A stretch of 64,000 nt of DNA from Spirochaetota bacterium (GTDB lineage: Bacteria > Spirochaetota > Spirochaetia > Treponematales > Rectinemataceae). The translations under genes were made by a program, and so were the position numbers. The notes beneath the pieces are model-generated. The model was not told the origin of the DNA. It saw only the letters and a list, made by a program, of their open reading frames with translations, and did no database searches. Shown here in pieces: positions 9,001 to 16,641 of this stretch (its first letter is position 1; every line of letters starts with the position of its first letter). The DNA is taken from positions 1 through 64,000 of the forward strand of contig JAKLFE010000022.1 in assembly GCA_022711355.1 (NCBI GenBank), read 5' to 3'.

Positions 9001-9268
9001 GAAGGCCCGCGAATGGGTCGCCCGGGCCGAGACCAGGCTCGAGGAGATCGACCGCCGCGCCCAGGAGCAGCTCAAGCTCCTCTCCACCCTCCTCAAGGAG
9101 GAGGGCGGCTCGGCCAAGGCCTCCCGCGAGCGGGGAGCCCCCCCGGCCAGCGTGCAGGACACCGTCCGCAAGCTCGCCCGCCAGGGCTGGAGCGTCGACG
9201 AGATAGCCCGCGCCGTCAAGGTAAGCCGCGGCGAGGTGGAGCTGATCCTCGAGCTCGGCGGCTCCTGA
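6059..9268 (+). CDS. Giant coiled-coil membrane-anchored protein, SpiroCoCo type
   Basis: This protein of 1,069 residues has a single N-terminal transmembrane helix (about residues 8-22, LITLGVVLVVLLVY) and then about 980 residues of continuous heptad-rich coiled coil dominated by Ala, Glu, Leu, Arg and Lys. It ends in a compact domain resembling a helix-turn-helix, VQDTVRKLARQGWSVDEIAR followed by VKVSRGEVELIL. This architecture matches the spirochaete coiled-coil family annotated as SpiroCoCo; a structural or cell-shape role is plausible but unproven. The ATG at 6059 has TGGAG six nt upstream. A possible -10 (TATACT, 6017-6022) lies in the divergent promoter region with the M23 gene. A strong terminator follows. 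Confidence 0.85.
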   Translation: MLFFTTGNLITLGVVLVVLLVYRQLDRDNRSLEKVKKYADRLKDELSAYVDKRAEDLQRYGIELDVQQKAAKVALERVQAVQQGLSERAEAIGGIEKRLGEYDAALARLMEMTERVDENLSRLHDEAEFTEQVAHKLDAAEKGMALIERDLPALRASFAKDAGAALESFKGELLADVGRRLGEVAALLERAKAEAGLSVQRAEAGRAELERELAKAFDKARTEAVKLEDAAFDKLKEASELKAAKLKELMEEKFGQLGALAKERATEIQGLVKGLKAEWKAEAEEASATLARSLEEAEARVGAQVEAVARSEAAVAASASRIQAEREALEARIATEGSALQSRAFEEFGRRLAEYGSEVEARFQRLEAAGGELGQLDQALRASMEQTARRVENDFAAFGQALEDRRGRFEEGFAAEAAKLRGGMKALEEELDALKSRAYDNVSEKLKVFEDEFFADLKARSDDVEARLESWRSDLDRTLSELSAAAAAERVASEKAAAEESRARLAELQARSQEQLDKLRERLEALQDGIRAQSGMADEALAALKQSVLKDAAEARGTAQAYVEGEISRFSLEAGGRIKNAERELGSRLEALAASVGAEELRVRETRESLAQATDSIRSRFDEALAEAEGRMRSELEAFAASSLGLIERAKTEYEDQSSSFVQASQAERDRLAKELAGLEDRTAELRTDLTGRISQALEGFSRGYESLMADLEKRRREAQAEGDARLREYRDAVQDLGLKLEASRAQAMAKAETEAARLSGVLAEIDKEQKAFVAQTKIFERADELRESLASGIESMKSDLARLEGRRAEVSEIEVQLNKVKRLEDEVNQKVTRFLAEKRRIDSLEEDFSRLASVSQGVDKRLEEVTGQADALTQAQADIRRVLELAKEAEAASDRIEKKAGVLDSTAEAVDKNFQQIQAIEKAVAGLGGELRALPGRLAELKKAVDQLAAGQDRTEAAVRKLGELDADIAEAEKRIAEVQKAREWVARAETRLEEIDRRAQEQLKLLSTLLKEEGGSAKASRERGAPPASVQDTVRKLARQGWSVDEIARAVKVSRGEVELILELGGS

Positions 9269-9291
9269 GCCCTGGCCGGACCGGGCCTTCC

Positions 9292-9317
9292 GGCGCCAAC
9301 AATCTTCGAGGCACTAG
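9292..9317. repeat. Solo dispersed repeat GGCGCCAACAATCTTCGAGG + CACTAG
   Basis: The best copy of the dispersed repeat lies 23 bases after the stop of the coiled-coil gene and ends in CTAG. No partner in inverted orientation and no transposase-like gene is visible nearby. Confidence 0.55.
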
Positions 9318-9326
9318 AAAAAGAGA

Positions 9327-9366
9327 GGGGCTGTTCCCGAAGGGACAGCCCCGTCTCCTTTTTTTA
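9327..9366 (+). terminator. Rho-independent terminator of the coiled-coil gene
   Basis: GGGGCTGTTCCC (9327-9338) pairs with GGGACAGCCCC (9342-9352) across a GAAG-type loop. A run of T follows at 9359-9366. Confidence 0.9.
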
Positions 9367-9520
9367 CCTCCGCCTCGCTGACGAGCGACGCTTTCTTTTT
9401 AAATAAGCGACCTACGACGATCCGCAACGGAGGTACGGCAATACCCGCCCCGAACCGCGTCGATCACGGTTCCAATGATATCCCGCGACGCTGCGAACAC
9501 AAGAGGAAAGCCCATAAAAG

Positions 9521-9542
9521 CTTGTAGACATTTGCCTACAAG
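9521..9542. promoter_or_regulatory. Perfect dyad overlapping a promoter (operator candidate)
   Basis: CTTGTAG (9521-9527) and CTACAAG (9536-9542) form a perfect 7-bp inverted repeat around an 8-base spacer. It overlaps the -35 of the promoter just downstream, which is where a repressor or activator site would sit. Confidence 0.5.
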
Positions 9543-9561
9543 GAGTAATTGTATTTATGAT
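9532..9561 (+). promoter_or_regulatory. Sigma-70-type promoter in an AT-rich island
   Basis: TTGCCT (9532-9537) and TATGAT (9556-9561) are separated by 18 bp. The surrounding 9540-9575 is the most AT-rich DNA in this part of the window. It probably drives the two genes at 9677-10926. The 9269-9676 gap holds, in order, the dispersed repeat, the terminator, this dyad and promoter, and about 110 bases of leader in which I see no gene. Confidence 0.6.
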
Positions 9562-9676
9562 ATATATTTAAAATTGTCGCCCCAAAGCCTCCTTCGAGGA
9601 ACGCGAAGGGCGGCCCCGATCGGCAAACTTGACGCCGCTCAGCCCGATGCTATGATAGCCCGGCAAGGGAGACAGC

Positions 9677-10210
9677 ATGCCGAAGAACCGCTTCACCCAC
9701 GCGACCTGGAAACGCCTCTCCGCGACCATGGCCTCAGGCTTCGCGATGGACCGGAGCCGTGCGGAAGCCTTCGCTGGCAATCCGACCGCCAAGCTCATCG
9801 GCGCCCTGCCCTTCCTCGCGGGCTGCCGCGCCCCCGAGCGCTGCGCCCTGGCCCACCTCGCGGTCTTCGTGCTGGGCGGGGCCTCCGGGCCGGCCCGCGA
9901 GCTCTTCGACCACGCCGAGTCGGACGACTACGACGTCCTCGCCCGCCTCTCCTCCATAGCCTCCTTCGACGGGGGCGATCCCGCGCTCATCGCCCGAGGC
10001 ATGAAGCTCCTCGCCATCGTCATGATCGCGGGCTACAAGAAGGACCTGGCGGCCGACCGGGCCGCGGGCAGGTACAATCCCCTCGGGGCGGGCGCCTGGG
10101 ACGCCGAGGCCCTCCTCCGGAGCCTCAGGTCCCAGGTCGAGGCGATCCCCGCCCCGGAAATGGACGAGATCCTCGGCCTCGACGCAGCCCTCCGCGGGTA
10201 CTGGGAATGA
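9677..10210 (+). CDS. Protein of unknown function, paired with a membrane LuxR regulator
   Basis: This soluble protein has 177 residues, with no signal peptide or transmembrane segment. I do not recognise the family. It is helical and Ala/Leu-rich with a conserved-looking YKKDLAADRAAGRYNP stretch. The ATG follows AGGGAGAC, an acceptable ribosome binding site. Its TGA overlaps the ATG of the next gene (ATGA, 10207-10210), so it is translationally coupled to the membrane LuxR-type regulator. That suggests a partner, effector or modulator of the regulator. Confidence 0.75.
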   Translation: MPKNRFTHATWKRLSATMASGFAMDRSRAEAFAGNPTAKLIGALPFLAGCRAPERCALAHLAVFVLGGASGPARELFDHAESDDYDVLARLSSIASFDGGDPALIARGMKLLAIVMIAGYKKDLAADRAAGRYNPLGAGAWDAEALLRSLRSQVEAIPAPEMDEILGLDAALRGYWE

Positions 10211-10926
10211 GACAGCAGCTGAGGGCCACGGGCTTCTTCTGGGCGATCGTCTTCCTCCTGGCCGGCTGCTTCAACGTCTATCGGGTGCTCTCGAAGGAGG
10301 GGGGGACCTTGCTCTCAGTCCTGCTCGACTTCCAGGCCATCACGCTCTTCATCATGAGCGCCCTCTTCGTCGCGAGCGCCTACGTCCCCTTCCTCGTCTG
10401 GTACCAGCCGATCATCATGTTCGCCCTGACGCCCCTGCCCTTCATGACGACCCACGAGTCCTTCTACGGCCTCGGCTTCTTCAGCATGGGCGTCATCCTC
10501 CTGTTCCGCCTCGGCTTCTACGAGCGGCATCGCGTCCCCAAATTCCTCGCGAGCCTCGGCTACCTCTACGGCTGCGAGCTCTTCACCGCCCTCAGGACCG
10601 GCCGCGGCCTTTTCTACACGCTGACGCCCCTCTTCTTCATCTCCGCCTTCCTCCTCTTCCTCTACTTGGCTTTCCAGGAGAAGCTCGCCGTCTACCTCAA
10701 GGAACCCAAGCCCCGCTACTCCCTGAGCGAGCGAGGCCTCTCCGCGGCCGAATGCGTCTACGTCAAGGCGGTGGCCGAGGGCAGGATGCTCAAGCAGATC
10801 GCCTTCGAGTGCGGCGTGAGCGAGTCCACGGTGCGCAACTCCCTCTCGCGCGCCTACCGCAAGCTCGGCCTGGAGGACAAGTCGGCCATCGCGGCCCTGG
10901 CGGGGAAATACGAGATAGTCGACTGA
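10207..10926 (+). CDS. Polytopic membrane protein with C-terminal LuxR-type HTH
   Basis: The protein has 239 residues. The first 160 or so hold about five or six hydrophobic helices, some ending in aromatic-rich loops. The last 65 form a GerE/LuxR-type DNA-binding domain: LSAAECVYVKAVAEGRMLKQ, IAFECGVSESTVRNSLSRAY, then RKLGLEDKSAIAAL. A transcription factor anchored by several helices probably senses a membrane or external signal and binds DNA from the membrane. It is coupled by ATGA overlap to the unknown gene upstream and follows the AT-rich promoter and dyad. The target genes are not visible. Confidence 0.85.
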   Translation: MRQQLRATGFFWAIVFLLAGCFNVYRVLSKEGGTLLSVLLDFQAITLFIMSALFVASAYVPFLVWYQPIIMFALTPLPFMTTHESFYGLGFFSMGVILLFRLGFYERHRVPKFLASLGYLYGCELFTALRTGRGLFYTLTPLFFISAFLLFLYLAFQEKLAVYLKEPKPRYSLSERGLSAAECVYVKAVAEGRMLKQIAFECGVSESTVRNSLSRAYRKLGLEDKSAIAALAGKYEIVD

Positions 10927-10961
10927 GGCTCCGCGGGCCCGGCCGCGCCCCGAGGACGGGC

Positions 10962-12356
10962 TCAGGGCTCGCTCGGCGATAGGTCGAGCTCCAAGGAGCA
11001 GCGCAGTCCCCGCCCATCCGGCCCCGGCCCCCGCTCGAGCCGGCTGCCGATCTGCTCGGCGAGGAGCTCGACGAGGCGCAGGCCCGTGCCGGGGGAGTCC
11101 TCCCCCCCTCGGGAAACCGCCATGCCGACCCCGTCGTCCTCGACCGCGAGGGAGGCCCGGCCGCCTTCGGATCGGAGGGAGACGGAGATACTGCCCGCGC
11201 GGCCCCCGGGAAAGGCGTACTTGAGGGCGTTGGTGGTGAGCTCCGTGACGATGATGCCGAGGGGCACCGCCCGCTTGAGCTCGAGCCTCGCCGGCACGAG
11301 CTCCTCGACGAGCTCGACCTCGATCCCCGGCCCGCCGAGGTAGCCCTCGCGGAAGCTCTCGAGGAGGCGCCTGAGGTAGTCGGAGAGCTCGACGTCCATG
11401 AGGCCCTCCGAGCGGTAGAGCATGTCGTAGATGAGGGCCATGGCGCGGATCCGGTCCTGGACCCGGCCGAGGGCCTCGCTCTCCGCTCCCTCGCCGATCC
11501 GGTCCATCTCGAGGGAGCAGAGGCTCGAGATCATGGCGAGGTTGTTCTTGACCCGGTGCTGGAGCTCGCGCAGGAGCATGTTCTTCTCGTCGAGGGCCCG
11601 CCTGAGGGCGGCCTCGGTGGCCTTGCGCTCCGTGATGTCCCGGGCCTCGTACATGGCGATGCGCTTGCCGCCGGGACCGAGGCCGGCGGGGGCGGCCCGG
11701 CCCTCGAACCAGCGCAGGCCCCCGAGGACCTCGAGCTCGTACTCGATCATGCCGCCCATCTCGCCCCTCGTCGCCCTGAGGACGAGGGCCATGAGGTCCT
11801 CGGCGAGCTCGGGAGGGAAGAGCTCGCGTATCGTGCGGCCCCGGAGCCGCTCGGGCTTGGAGAGGAGGACGGCCTCGTCGGCGGAGAAGACCTCGAGGTA
11901 GGTGCCCTCCTCGTCGATCATGATGAGGAGGTCGGGGCTCGCGTTGACGAAGGTGACGAAGCGGCGGGCCTCCTCACGGAGGCGCCGCGCCTCCTCGACC
12001 CGGCCGAGGGCGGCGGCGAGGACGGCGCCGGCCTCGGAGGGGGAGAACTCCCTTCGCATGAAGCCGACGATGCGCTTGCCGATGCAGGAGGCGAAGTCGT
12101 AGTCCCCGACCCGGCCCGGGAGGACGAGGACGAGGGGGGGACCCTGGCCGTCGAAGTCGAGGCAGGCCTTCCCGCGCTCCAGGTAGTCGAGGTCGAGGAG
12201 GAGGAGGGAGGCTCCGGCCGCCTCTACGGCGCCTGCGGCGAGCCCCAGGGACTCGCCCAGGGAAGCGAGGGCTCCTGAGAGGCGCTCGAGGAGGGAGGCG
12301 TCGCCCGAGAGGAGGAGTATCCGCTTCTTCTCGCCCGGGCCTTCGTCCGAAGCCAT
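10962..12356 (-). CDS. Cytoplasmic PAS histidine kinase (HisKA_2 type) with receiver-like N-terminus
   Basis: This 464-residue sensor kinase has no transmembrane segment. Residues about 1-115 resemble a response-regulator fold (KKRILLLSG, LLLLDLDYL) but lack the full acidic pocket. A PAS domain follows (FVTFVNASPDLLIMIDEEG to MYEARDITERK), then a HisKA_2 phosphoacceptor helix (LRELQHRVKNNLAMISSL) and a HATPase domain (VTELTTNALKYAFPGG, VEDDGVGM). HisKA_2 kinases are common where there is no adjacent regulator, as here. I chose the ATG at 12354-12356, not the longer frame, because TATACT (12363-12368) lies exactly 6 nt upstream, implying a leaderless transcript. Confidence 0.88.
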   Translation of the reverse strand: MASDEGPGEKKRILLLSGDASLLERLSGALASLGESLGLAAGAVEAAGASLLLLDLDYLERGKACLDFDGQGPPLVLVLPGRVGDYDFASCIGKRIVGFMRREFSPSEAGAVLAAALGRVEEARRLREEARRFVTFVNASPDLLIMIDEEGTYLEVFSADEAVLLSKPERLRGRTIRELFPPELAEDLMALVLRATRGEMGGMIEYELEVLGGLRWFEGRAAPAGLGPGGKRIAMYEARDITERKATEAALRRALDEKNMLLRELQHRVKNNLAMISSLCSLEMDRIGEGAESEALGRVQDRIRAMALIYDMLYRSEGLMDVELSDYLRRLLESFREGYLGGPGIEVELVEELVPARLELKRAVPLGIIVTELTTNALKYAFPGGRAGSISVSLRSEGGRASLAVEDDGVGMAVSRGGEDSPGTGLRLVELLAEQIGSRLERGPGPDGRGLRCSLELDLSPSEP

Positions 12357-12362
12357 GGAGTA

Positions 12363-12368
12363 AGTATA
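12363..12368 (-). promoter_or_regulatory. -10 box (TATACT) 6 nt before a start codon
   Basis: TATACT on the minus strand ends 6 nt before the ATG of the PAS kinase gene, so the predicted transcription start falls on or next to the A of ATG. No ribosome binding site is present. The upstream AT-rich stretch offers only a weak -35. Confidence 0.5.
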
Positions 12369-12484
12369 CGCAAAAACGCCCGTTAATAAAAAGCGCATCG
12401 GAGGCGGGAGCCCGGCCGGCCGGCCGGCGCGCCTGGGCGCCGGGCTGCCCTCCGTGCTAGTATCCGGCAGCGAGGTGGCCGGAT

Positions 12485-13354
12485 ATGGGCGAGCGCGACG
12501 GAACGGCGGGAGGGGAAGGGGCGGAAAGGCGGGCGGGGGAGGCCTTCGGGAGGCTCTATGCCATCGTCGCCCGGCTGCGGGCCCCCGACGGCTGTCCCTG
12601 GGACCGGGAGCAGACGCCCTCGAGCCTGCGGGGCAGTGTCGTCGAGGAGGCCTACGAGCTCGTCGAGGCCATCGGCGAGGGCGACGCCGAGCACGTGCGC
12701 GAGGAGGCGGGAGACCTCTACCTCCTGGCCACGATGATCGCGTACATGCACGAGGAGGGAGGCGCGTTCTCGGTCGCCGACTCCCTCGACTCCATCTCGG
12801 CCAAGCTCGTGCGCCGGCATCCCCACGTCTTCGGCGAGGCCGAGGCCGCCACCCCCGACGCGGTGCTCAGGCAGTGGAACGAGATCAAGGAGAAGGTCGA
12901 GGGCCGGAGGGCCAAGGACTCGATCCTCGACGCGGTGCCCCGCGCCCTGCCGCCTCTCGAGCGGGCCAACAAGGTGCAGAAGAAGGCGGCAAAGGCCGGA
13001 TTCGACTGGGTCGAGCCGGCGGCGGTCTGGGCCAAGGCCCGCGAGGAGCTCGCGGAGGCCGAAGAGGCCTGCGAGGCCTCGGCCGCCGCCGGGGACAAGG
13101 CCGCCCTCGAGGAGGAGCTCGGCGACCTCCTGTTCAGCGCGGTGAACCTCTCCCGCTTCCTCGGCGTCGACCCCAGCCTCGCCCTCCACGGGGCGGTCGA
13201 GAAATTCTGCCGCCGCTTCCGCGGCGTCGAGAAGGGCATGGCGGCGCGGGGCTTGGCCCTCGCGGCCGAGAACATGGCGGCGATGGACGAGCTCTGGGAT
13301 TCGGCCAAGGCCGAGGAGCGCGCCGGAGGCCGAGGCCCCGGCCGAGACGAGTGA
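12485..13354 (+). CDS. mazG: Nucleoside triphosphate pyrophosphohydrolase MazG
   Basis: The 289-residue protein has two MazG domains. The first opens with LRAPDGCPWDREQTPSSLR, the signature of bacterial MazG, and carries EEAYELVEAI and EEAGDLYLLA, the EExxE and ExxD metal-binding motifs. The second repeats this pattern (EEELGDLLFSAVNLSRF) after ANKVQKKAAKAGFDW. MazG hydrolyses (d)NTPs and non-canonical nucleotides to monophosphates and pyrophosphate. The ATG has GAGGTGG upstream. It ends 4 bp from the convergent TIM-barrel gene. Confidence 0.95.
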   Translation: MGERDGTAGGEGAERRAGEAFGRLYAIVARLRAPDGCPWDREQTPSSLRGSVVEEAYELVEAIGEGDAEHVREEAGDLYLLATMIAYMHEEGGAFSVADSLDSISAKLVRRHPHVFGEAEAATPDAVLRQWNEIKEKVEGRRAKDSILDAVPRALPPLERANKVQKKAAKAGFDWVEPAAVWAKAREELAEAEEACEASAAAGDKAALEEELGDLLFSAVNLSRFLGVDPSLALHGAVEKFCRRFRGVEKGMAARGLALAAENMAAMDELWDSAKAEERAGGRGPGRDE

Positions 13355-13358
13355 TCGC

Positions 13359-14195
13359 CTAGGCGCCGGGGCGCCGCGCCGGCCCCTCGAGCTCGGCGGC
13401 CAGGCCCTTGAGGAAGCGCAGGTCCTCCTCGAGGCCGGGCAGGTCGTCGCCCGGCTCGGCCCCGACCCGCGCCGCGCCGAGGATGACGAAGCTCCCCATC
13501 TTGGAATCGGACTCCGCGGCCTTGAAGGCGGCCAGGCGGCGGCGCCAGTGCGCCTCGTCGTCGGCGAGGCGGCCGGCCGCCCCGTCGCGGCCGAGCTTCC
13601 GCGCCATGATGAGGCGGACGCCGCGGCCCGCGGCCTCGAGGGCCGCGCTCGCCGCCTCGTCGGAGGCCCCCGGGAGCGGCTCCCAGGCCAGGGACACGAA
13701 GGGGTGCCCCGCCGCGGCGGCGAGGGCCGAGGCCGCCTCGTAGCTATCCGCCCAGGTATCGGGACAGGGGCAAATGCAGAGGCTGCGGCCCCGCTCGGCG
13801 GCCAGGTCGCCCAGGCGCCGGAGCTCGGCGGCCAGGGGCTCGAGGCCGGGATCCTCGGCGGGAGGCCGGCGACGGCGGCCCGCGGGCCGACTCTGGCCCG
13901 CGAAGATGCGGATGTAGGGGGCCTGCAGCCGGGCCGCCGCTTCCAGGACCGCGCCGAAGCGGGCGTTGAAGCCCCCGTCCGAGCCCGCCCGGTAGAGGGG
14001 AGCGTAGGAGGCTATCGTCAGGCCGGCTCGGAGGGTGTCGATCATGAGATCGTCGGCGGCCTTCGGGTCCTCGCCCGGGGCGTGGGCCTCGCTTCCCCAC
14101 TCGACCGCGTCGAAGCCCGCGGCCGCGGCCACGCGCAGGAAGCCGCGGGCTTCCCGCGAGAGGAGGGCGGTGGAGGACAGGCCGATGCGGATCAT
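13359..14195 (-). CDS. Sugar-phosphate isomerase/epimerase-like TIM-barrel protein
   Basis: This 278-residue protein begins IGLSSTALLSREARGFLRVA and has AGFDAVEWGSEAH, the opening pattern of xylose-isomerase-like TIM barrels (AP endonuclease 2 superfamily). YIRIFAGQ and LCICPCPDTW fit later strands. Metal-ligating residues are not clear enough to assign a substrate. A TTGAGG/TAGAAT promoter ends 8 nt before the ATG, and there is no ribosome binding site, so the message may be leaderless. Confidence 0.75.
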   Translation of the reverse strand: MIRIGLSSTALLSREARGFLRVAAAAGFDAVEWGSEAHAPGEDPKAADDLMIDTLRAGLTIASYAPLYRAGSDGGFNARFGAVLEAAARLQAPYIRIFAGQSRPAGRRRRPPAEDPGLEPLAAELRRLGDLAAERGRSLCICPCPDTWADSYEAASALAAAAGHPFVSLAWEPLPGASDEAASAALEAAGRGVRLIMARKLGRDGAAGRLADDEAHWRRRLAAFKAAESDSKMGSFVILGAARVGAEPGDDLPGLEEDLRFLKGLAAELEGPARRPGA

Positions 14196-14203
14196 GGGCG
14201 CCC

Positions 14204-14232
14204 ATTCTATCGGAAGGGGCCTTCCTCCTCAA
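14204..14232 (-). promoter_or_regulatory. Promoter placing transcription start at the ATG (leaderless type)
   Basis: On the minus strand TTGAGG (14227-14232) and TAGAAT (14204-14209) are 17 bp apart, and the -10 box ends 8 nt before the ATG of the TIM-barrel gene. Confidence 0.6.
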
Positions 14233-14267
14233 GGCGGCCAGCCTAGCGTCGCCGGCCCGCCTTCATC

Positions 14268-14273
14268 TATACT
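14268..14273 (+). promoter_or_regulatory. -10 box (TATACT) 6 nt before a start codon
   Basis: TATACT ends 6 nt before the ATG of the MFS-HEAT gene. No purine-rich ribosome binding site separates them and no convincing -35 is seen. Confidence 0.5.
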
Positions 14274-14279
14274 GGCCCC

Positions 14280-16499
14280 ATGGCCCTACTCTCGCCCGCG
14301 TCGCTCAAGCGGGCGCGCGAAGACTTCTACGCCTTCAACGCCCTGAATTCGGCTTCCTTCACCCTCCTTTCGGGCAGCTTCCTCACCCTCTTCGCCCTCT
14401 CCCTCGGGGCCTCCAAGGTCCTCGTCGGCGTCCTCAACGCCCTCGGCTACGTGACCTTCTTCTTCCTCCCCCTGGGCAAGCGCCTCGTGCGGCGCAGGTC
14501 CATCGTGGGCGTCTTCGGCTGGGCCTGGGTGGCCCGCCACCTGGCCATGCTCCCCGTCCTCGCCTCCCCCCTCCTGCTCGCCGCGGGGGCCCCCGGCGCG
14601 GCCTTCGGCCTCATCCTCGCGGGAGCGGCCCTCTTCAACTTCTTCCGCGGGGTGGGCCTGATCGGCAACAATCCCGTCCTCGCCCTCCTCTCGGAAGGCG
14701 GCGCGGGCTCCAGGCGCCAGGACAAGGGGGCCTTCCTCGTCACCGTCTCGATCGTCGGCTCCCTCGCCGGCCTCGGGGCCAACCTCGCCGTCGCCCTCCT
14801 CCTGGGCCGGAGCGCGAGCCCCGCCCTCTACGTCGCGGCGATAGCCGTCGGCATCGCGATGGGCCTCGTCGGCTCGGCATACCTCCTCCGCGCCCCCGAG
14901 CCCGAGGATTACCGGCCCTCGGCCTCCACGAGCGTATGGCGCGCCTCGGTCGAGGCGATGCGCGACCGCCACTTCCGCTCCTTCATCGGCGTCTACGCGG
15001 GCCTGGCCTTCGTCTCGGGCATGGCCCGCTCCTTCCTCCCGGTCTACGCCAAGGAGGTCTTCGGCCAGGGCGACGACGCGGTCATGGCCTACTCCCTCGT
15101 CGGCAGCCTCGGCACCCTCGCCATGGGCCTGCTCACCCGCCTCCTGGTCGACCGCCTCGGGGCCAAGCCCCTCTACGTGATCTATACCGCGGCCTCCGCC
15201 CTGAGCCTCGTCCCCCTCGTCCTGGCCGGCCCCGCCGGCGGCGCCGCGGTGGCCCTCTTCCTCGTCCTCGTCAACTTCCTCTCCGCCTTCGGCTTCAACG
15301 GCGAGGAGAACGTCGGCCAGACCTACTTCTTCGCCCTGGCGGGCCCCGCGCGCATGCTCGACCTCGGGGTCCTCTACTTCATCGCCTACGGCCTCGGCGG
15401 CTCGCTCGGCGCGGGACTCGGGGGCGTCGCCCTCGACCTCCTGGGCGCGGCGGGCCTCGGCCCCGTCCTCGCCTACCGCGTCTTCTACGGGGTCCTCCTC
15501 GCCGGCATCATCGGCCTGCTCTTCCGCGCGGCGCGCCTGCAGACCCTCGGCTCGGCCACGGTGCGCGAGTCCCTCGGCGTCATCTTCTCCATCCGCGACC
15601 TGGCCTCCTTCGGCCTCCTCCAGCGGCTCGACCGGAGCGCGGCCCCGGAGGAGGAGATCCGCCTCATCCACGAGCTGGGCACCAGGGCCGGCCGGCGCCG
15701 GAGCGCGGCCCTGGCGCGGACCCAGCGCGAGATCCTCGGCTACCTCGGCTCGCCGCGCTTCGACGTGCGCATGGAGGCCATCCTCGCCCTCGAGAAGATG
15801 CCCTGGCTCTGCCCCGAGGCCGAGCTCGCCCTCCTGGCCGAGGTCGAGCGGCAGCCCTACACGACGGCCTACGTGGCGGCCCGGGTCCTCGGGAAGAAGC
15901 CCTGCCCCGCCGCCCTGCCCGCCCTCCGCGCGGCGGTGCACGGCCAGGACTACATGCTCCAGGGCTCGGCCGTGGTGGCCCTGGCGCGGCTCGGGGACCG
16001 GGGCAGCATCCCCCTCGTCGAGGAGCTCCTCGCCCGGACGGACAATCCCCGGGTCCGCATCGCCGCGGCCTACGCCCTCGAGCTCCTGGGCAGCTCGGAA
16101 TCGGTCCCCTCCCTCGTCGCCTGCCTCCGGCGGGCGAGCCAGCCCCGCTTCGCGAGCGACGAGATACTCCTCTCGACCGCCGCGATACTGGGCATGATGC
16201 CCCGCTTCTACACGATGTACGCGGCCTTCATGGAGGACGAGGCCGCGGGCCTCGCCCTCCTCGGGGACGCGGCGGCCGAGAGGGGCCTCGAGCCGGGCGC
16301 CTTCGCGGCGGCCTTGTCCCGCCTCCTCGCCGAGCCCTCCGACGGGGTGCCGATCTCGCGCCTCATCCTCGAGCGCTCCGACAGCGCGGCCGCCATAGTC
16401 CTGGCCGAGGCCGCCCTCGATCCCGCCCTCGGCTACCGGGGCCTGCGCTTCTTCATCGCCGCCTTCGCCGCCCTCGAGCCGCTTCCCGCGCCGCGCTGA
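14280..16499 (+). CDS. MFS transporter fused to C-terminal HEAT-like repeats
   Basis: The 739-residue protein has an N-terminal major facilitator domain (about 1-420) with 12 hydrophobic segments and a long central loop. A soluble C-terminal half (about 450-720) follows, made of helical repeats such as FDVRMEAILALEKMP, DYMLQGSAVVALARLGD and PRVRIAAAYALELLGSSESV, which are HEAT/PBS-lyase-like. MFS proteins move small solutes; the substrate cannot be read. A cytoplasmic HEAT tail is unusual and may bind a partner or regulate transport. A -10 box lies 6 nt before the ATG. Confidence 0.85.
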   Translation: MALLSPASLKRAREDFYAFNALNSASFTLLSGSFLTLFALSLGASKVLVGVLNALGYVTFFFLPLGKRLVRRRSIVGVFGWAWVARHLAMLPVLASPLLLAAGAPGAAFGLILAGAALFNFFRGVGLIGNNPVLALLSEGGAGSRRQDKGAFLVTVSIVGSLAGLGANLAVALLLGRSASPALYVAAIAVGIAMGLVGSAYLLRAPEPEDYRPSASTSVWRASVEAMRDRHFRSFIGVYAGLAFVSGMARSFLPVYAKEVFGQGDDAVMAYSLVGSLGTLAMGLLTRLLVDRLGAKPLYVIYTAASALSLVPLVLAGPAGGAAVALFLVLVNFLSAFGFNGEENVGQTYFFALAGPARMLDLGVLYFIAYGLGGSLGAGLGGVALDLLGAAGLGPVLAYRVFYGVLLAGIIGLLFRAARLQTLGSATVRESLGVIFSIRDLASFGLLQRLDRSAAPEEEIRLIHELGTRAGRRRSAALARTQREILGYLGSPRFDVRMEAILALEKMPWLCPEAELALLAEVERQPYTTAYVAARVLGKKPCPAALPALRAAVHGQDYMLQGSAVVALARLGDRGSIPLVEELLARTDNPRVRIAAAYALELLGSSESVPSLVACLRRASQPRFASDEILLSTAAILGMMPRFYTMYAAFMEDEAAGLALLGDAAAERGLEPGAFAAALSRLLAEPSDGVPISRLILERSDSAAAIVLAEAALDPALGYRGLRFFIAAFAALEPLPAPR

Positions 16500-16508
16500 G
16501 CCTTTAAA

Positions 16509-16529
16509 GGCAACAGGCTTCGGGGCACC
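16509..16529. repeat. Degenerate copy of the GCCAACAAT repeat
   Basis: GGCAACAGGCTTCGGGGCACC, ten bases after the MFS-HEAT stop, matches the dispersed repeat at about 16 of 21 positions. It has no visible partner. The rest of 16500-16641 holds nothing else I can identify. Confidence 0.35.
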
Positions 16530-16641
16530 CCTCCCGGTTACTCGCGTATTCCGTCTTGCCCGTCCGAGCGCTTGGGCCTATCATGGTCGGCGGAGCCCGG
16601 TAGCGCCCGACGCGAAGGCCCCAGAGACGAGGCAGGGGAAA

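Noticed and set aside
9292-9317. The GCCAACAAT repeat as an integron attC site
   Set aside because: The left part recalls attC R-boxes, but no GTTRRRY partner lies within 150 bases, and no integrase or cassette array is present.
14286-15941. A 551-codon antisense frame opposite the MFS gene
   Set aside because: Its composition (Glu/Gly/Ala/Asp repeats) is the mirror of Leu/Ala/Val-rich transmembrane coding, not a protein.
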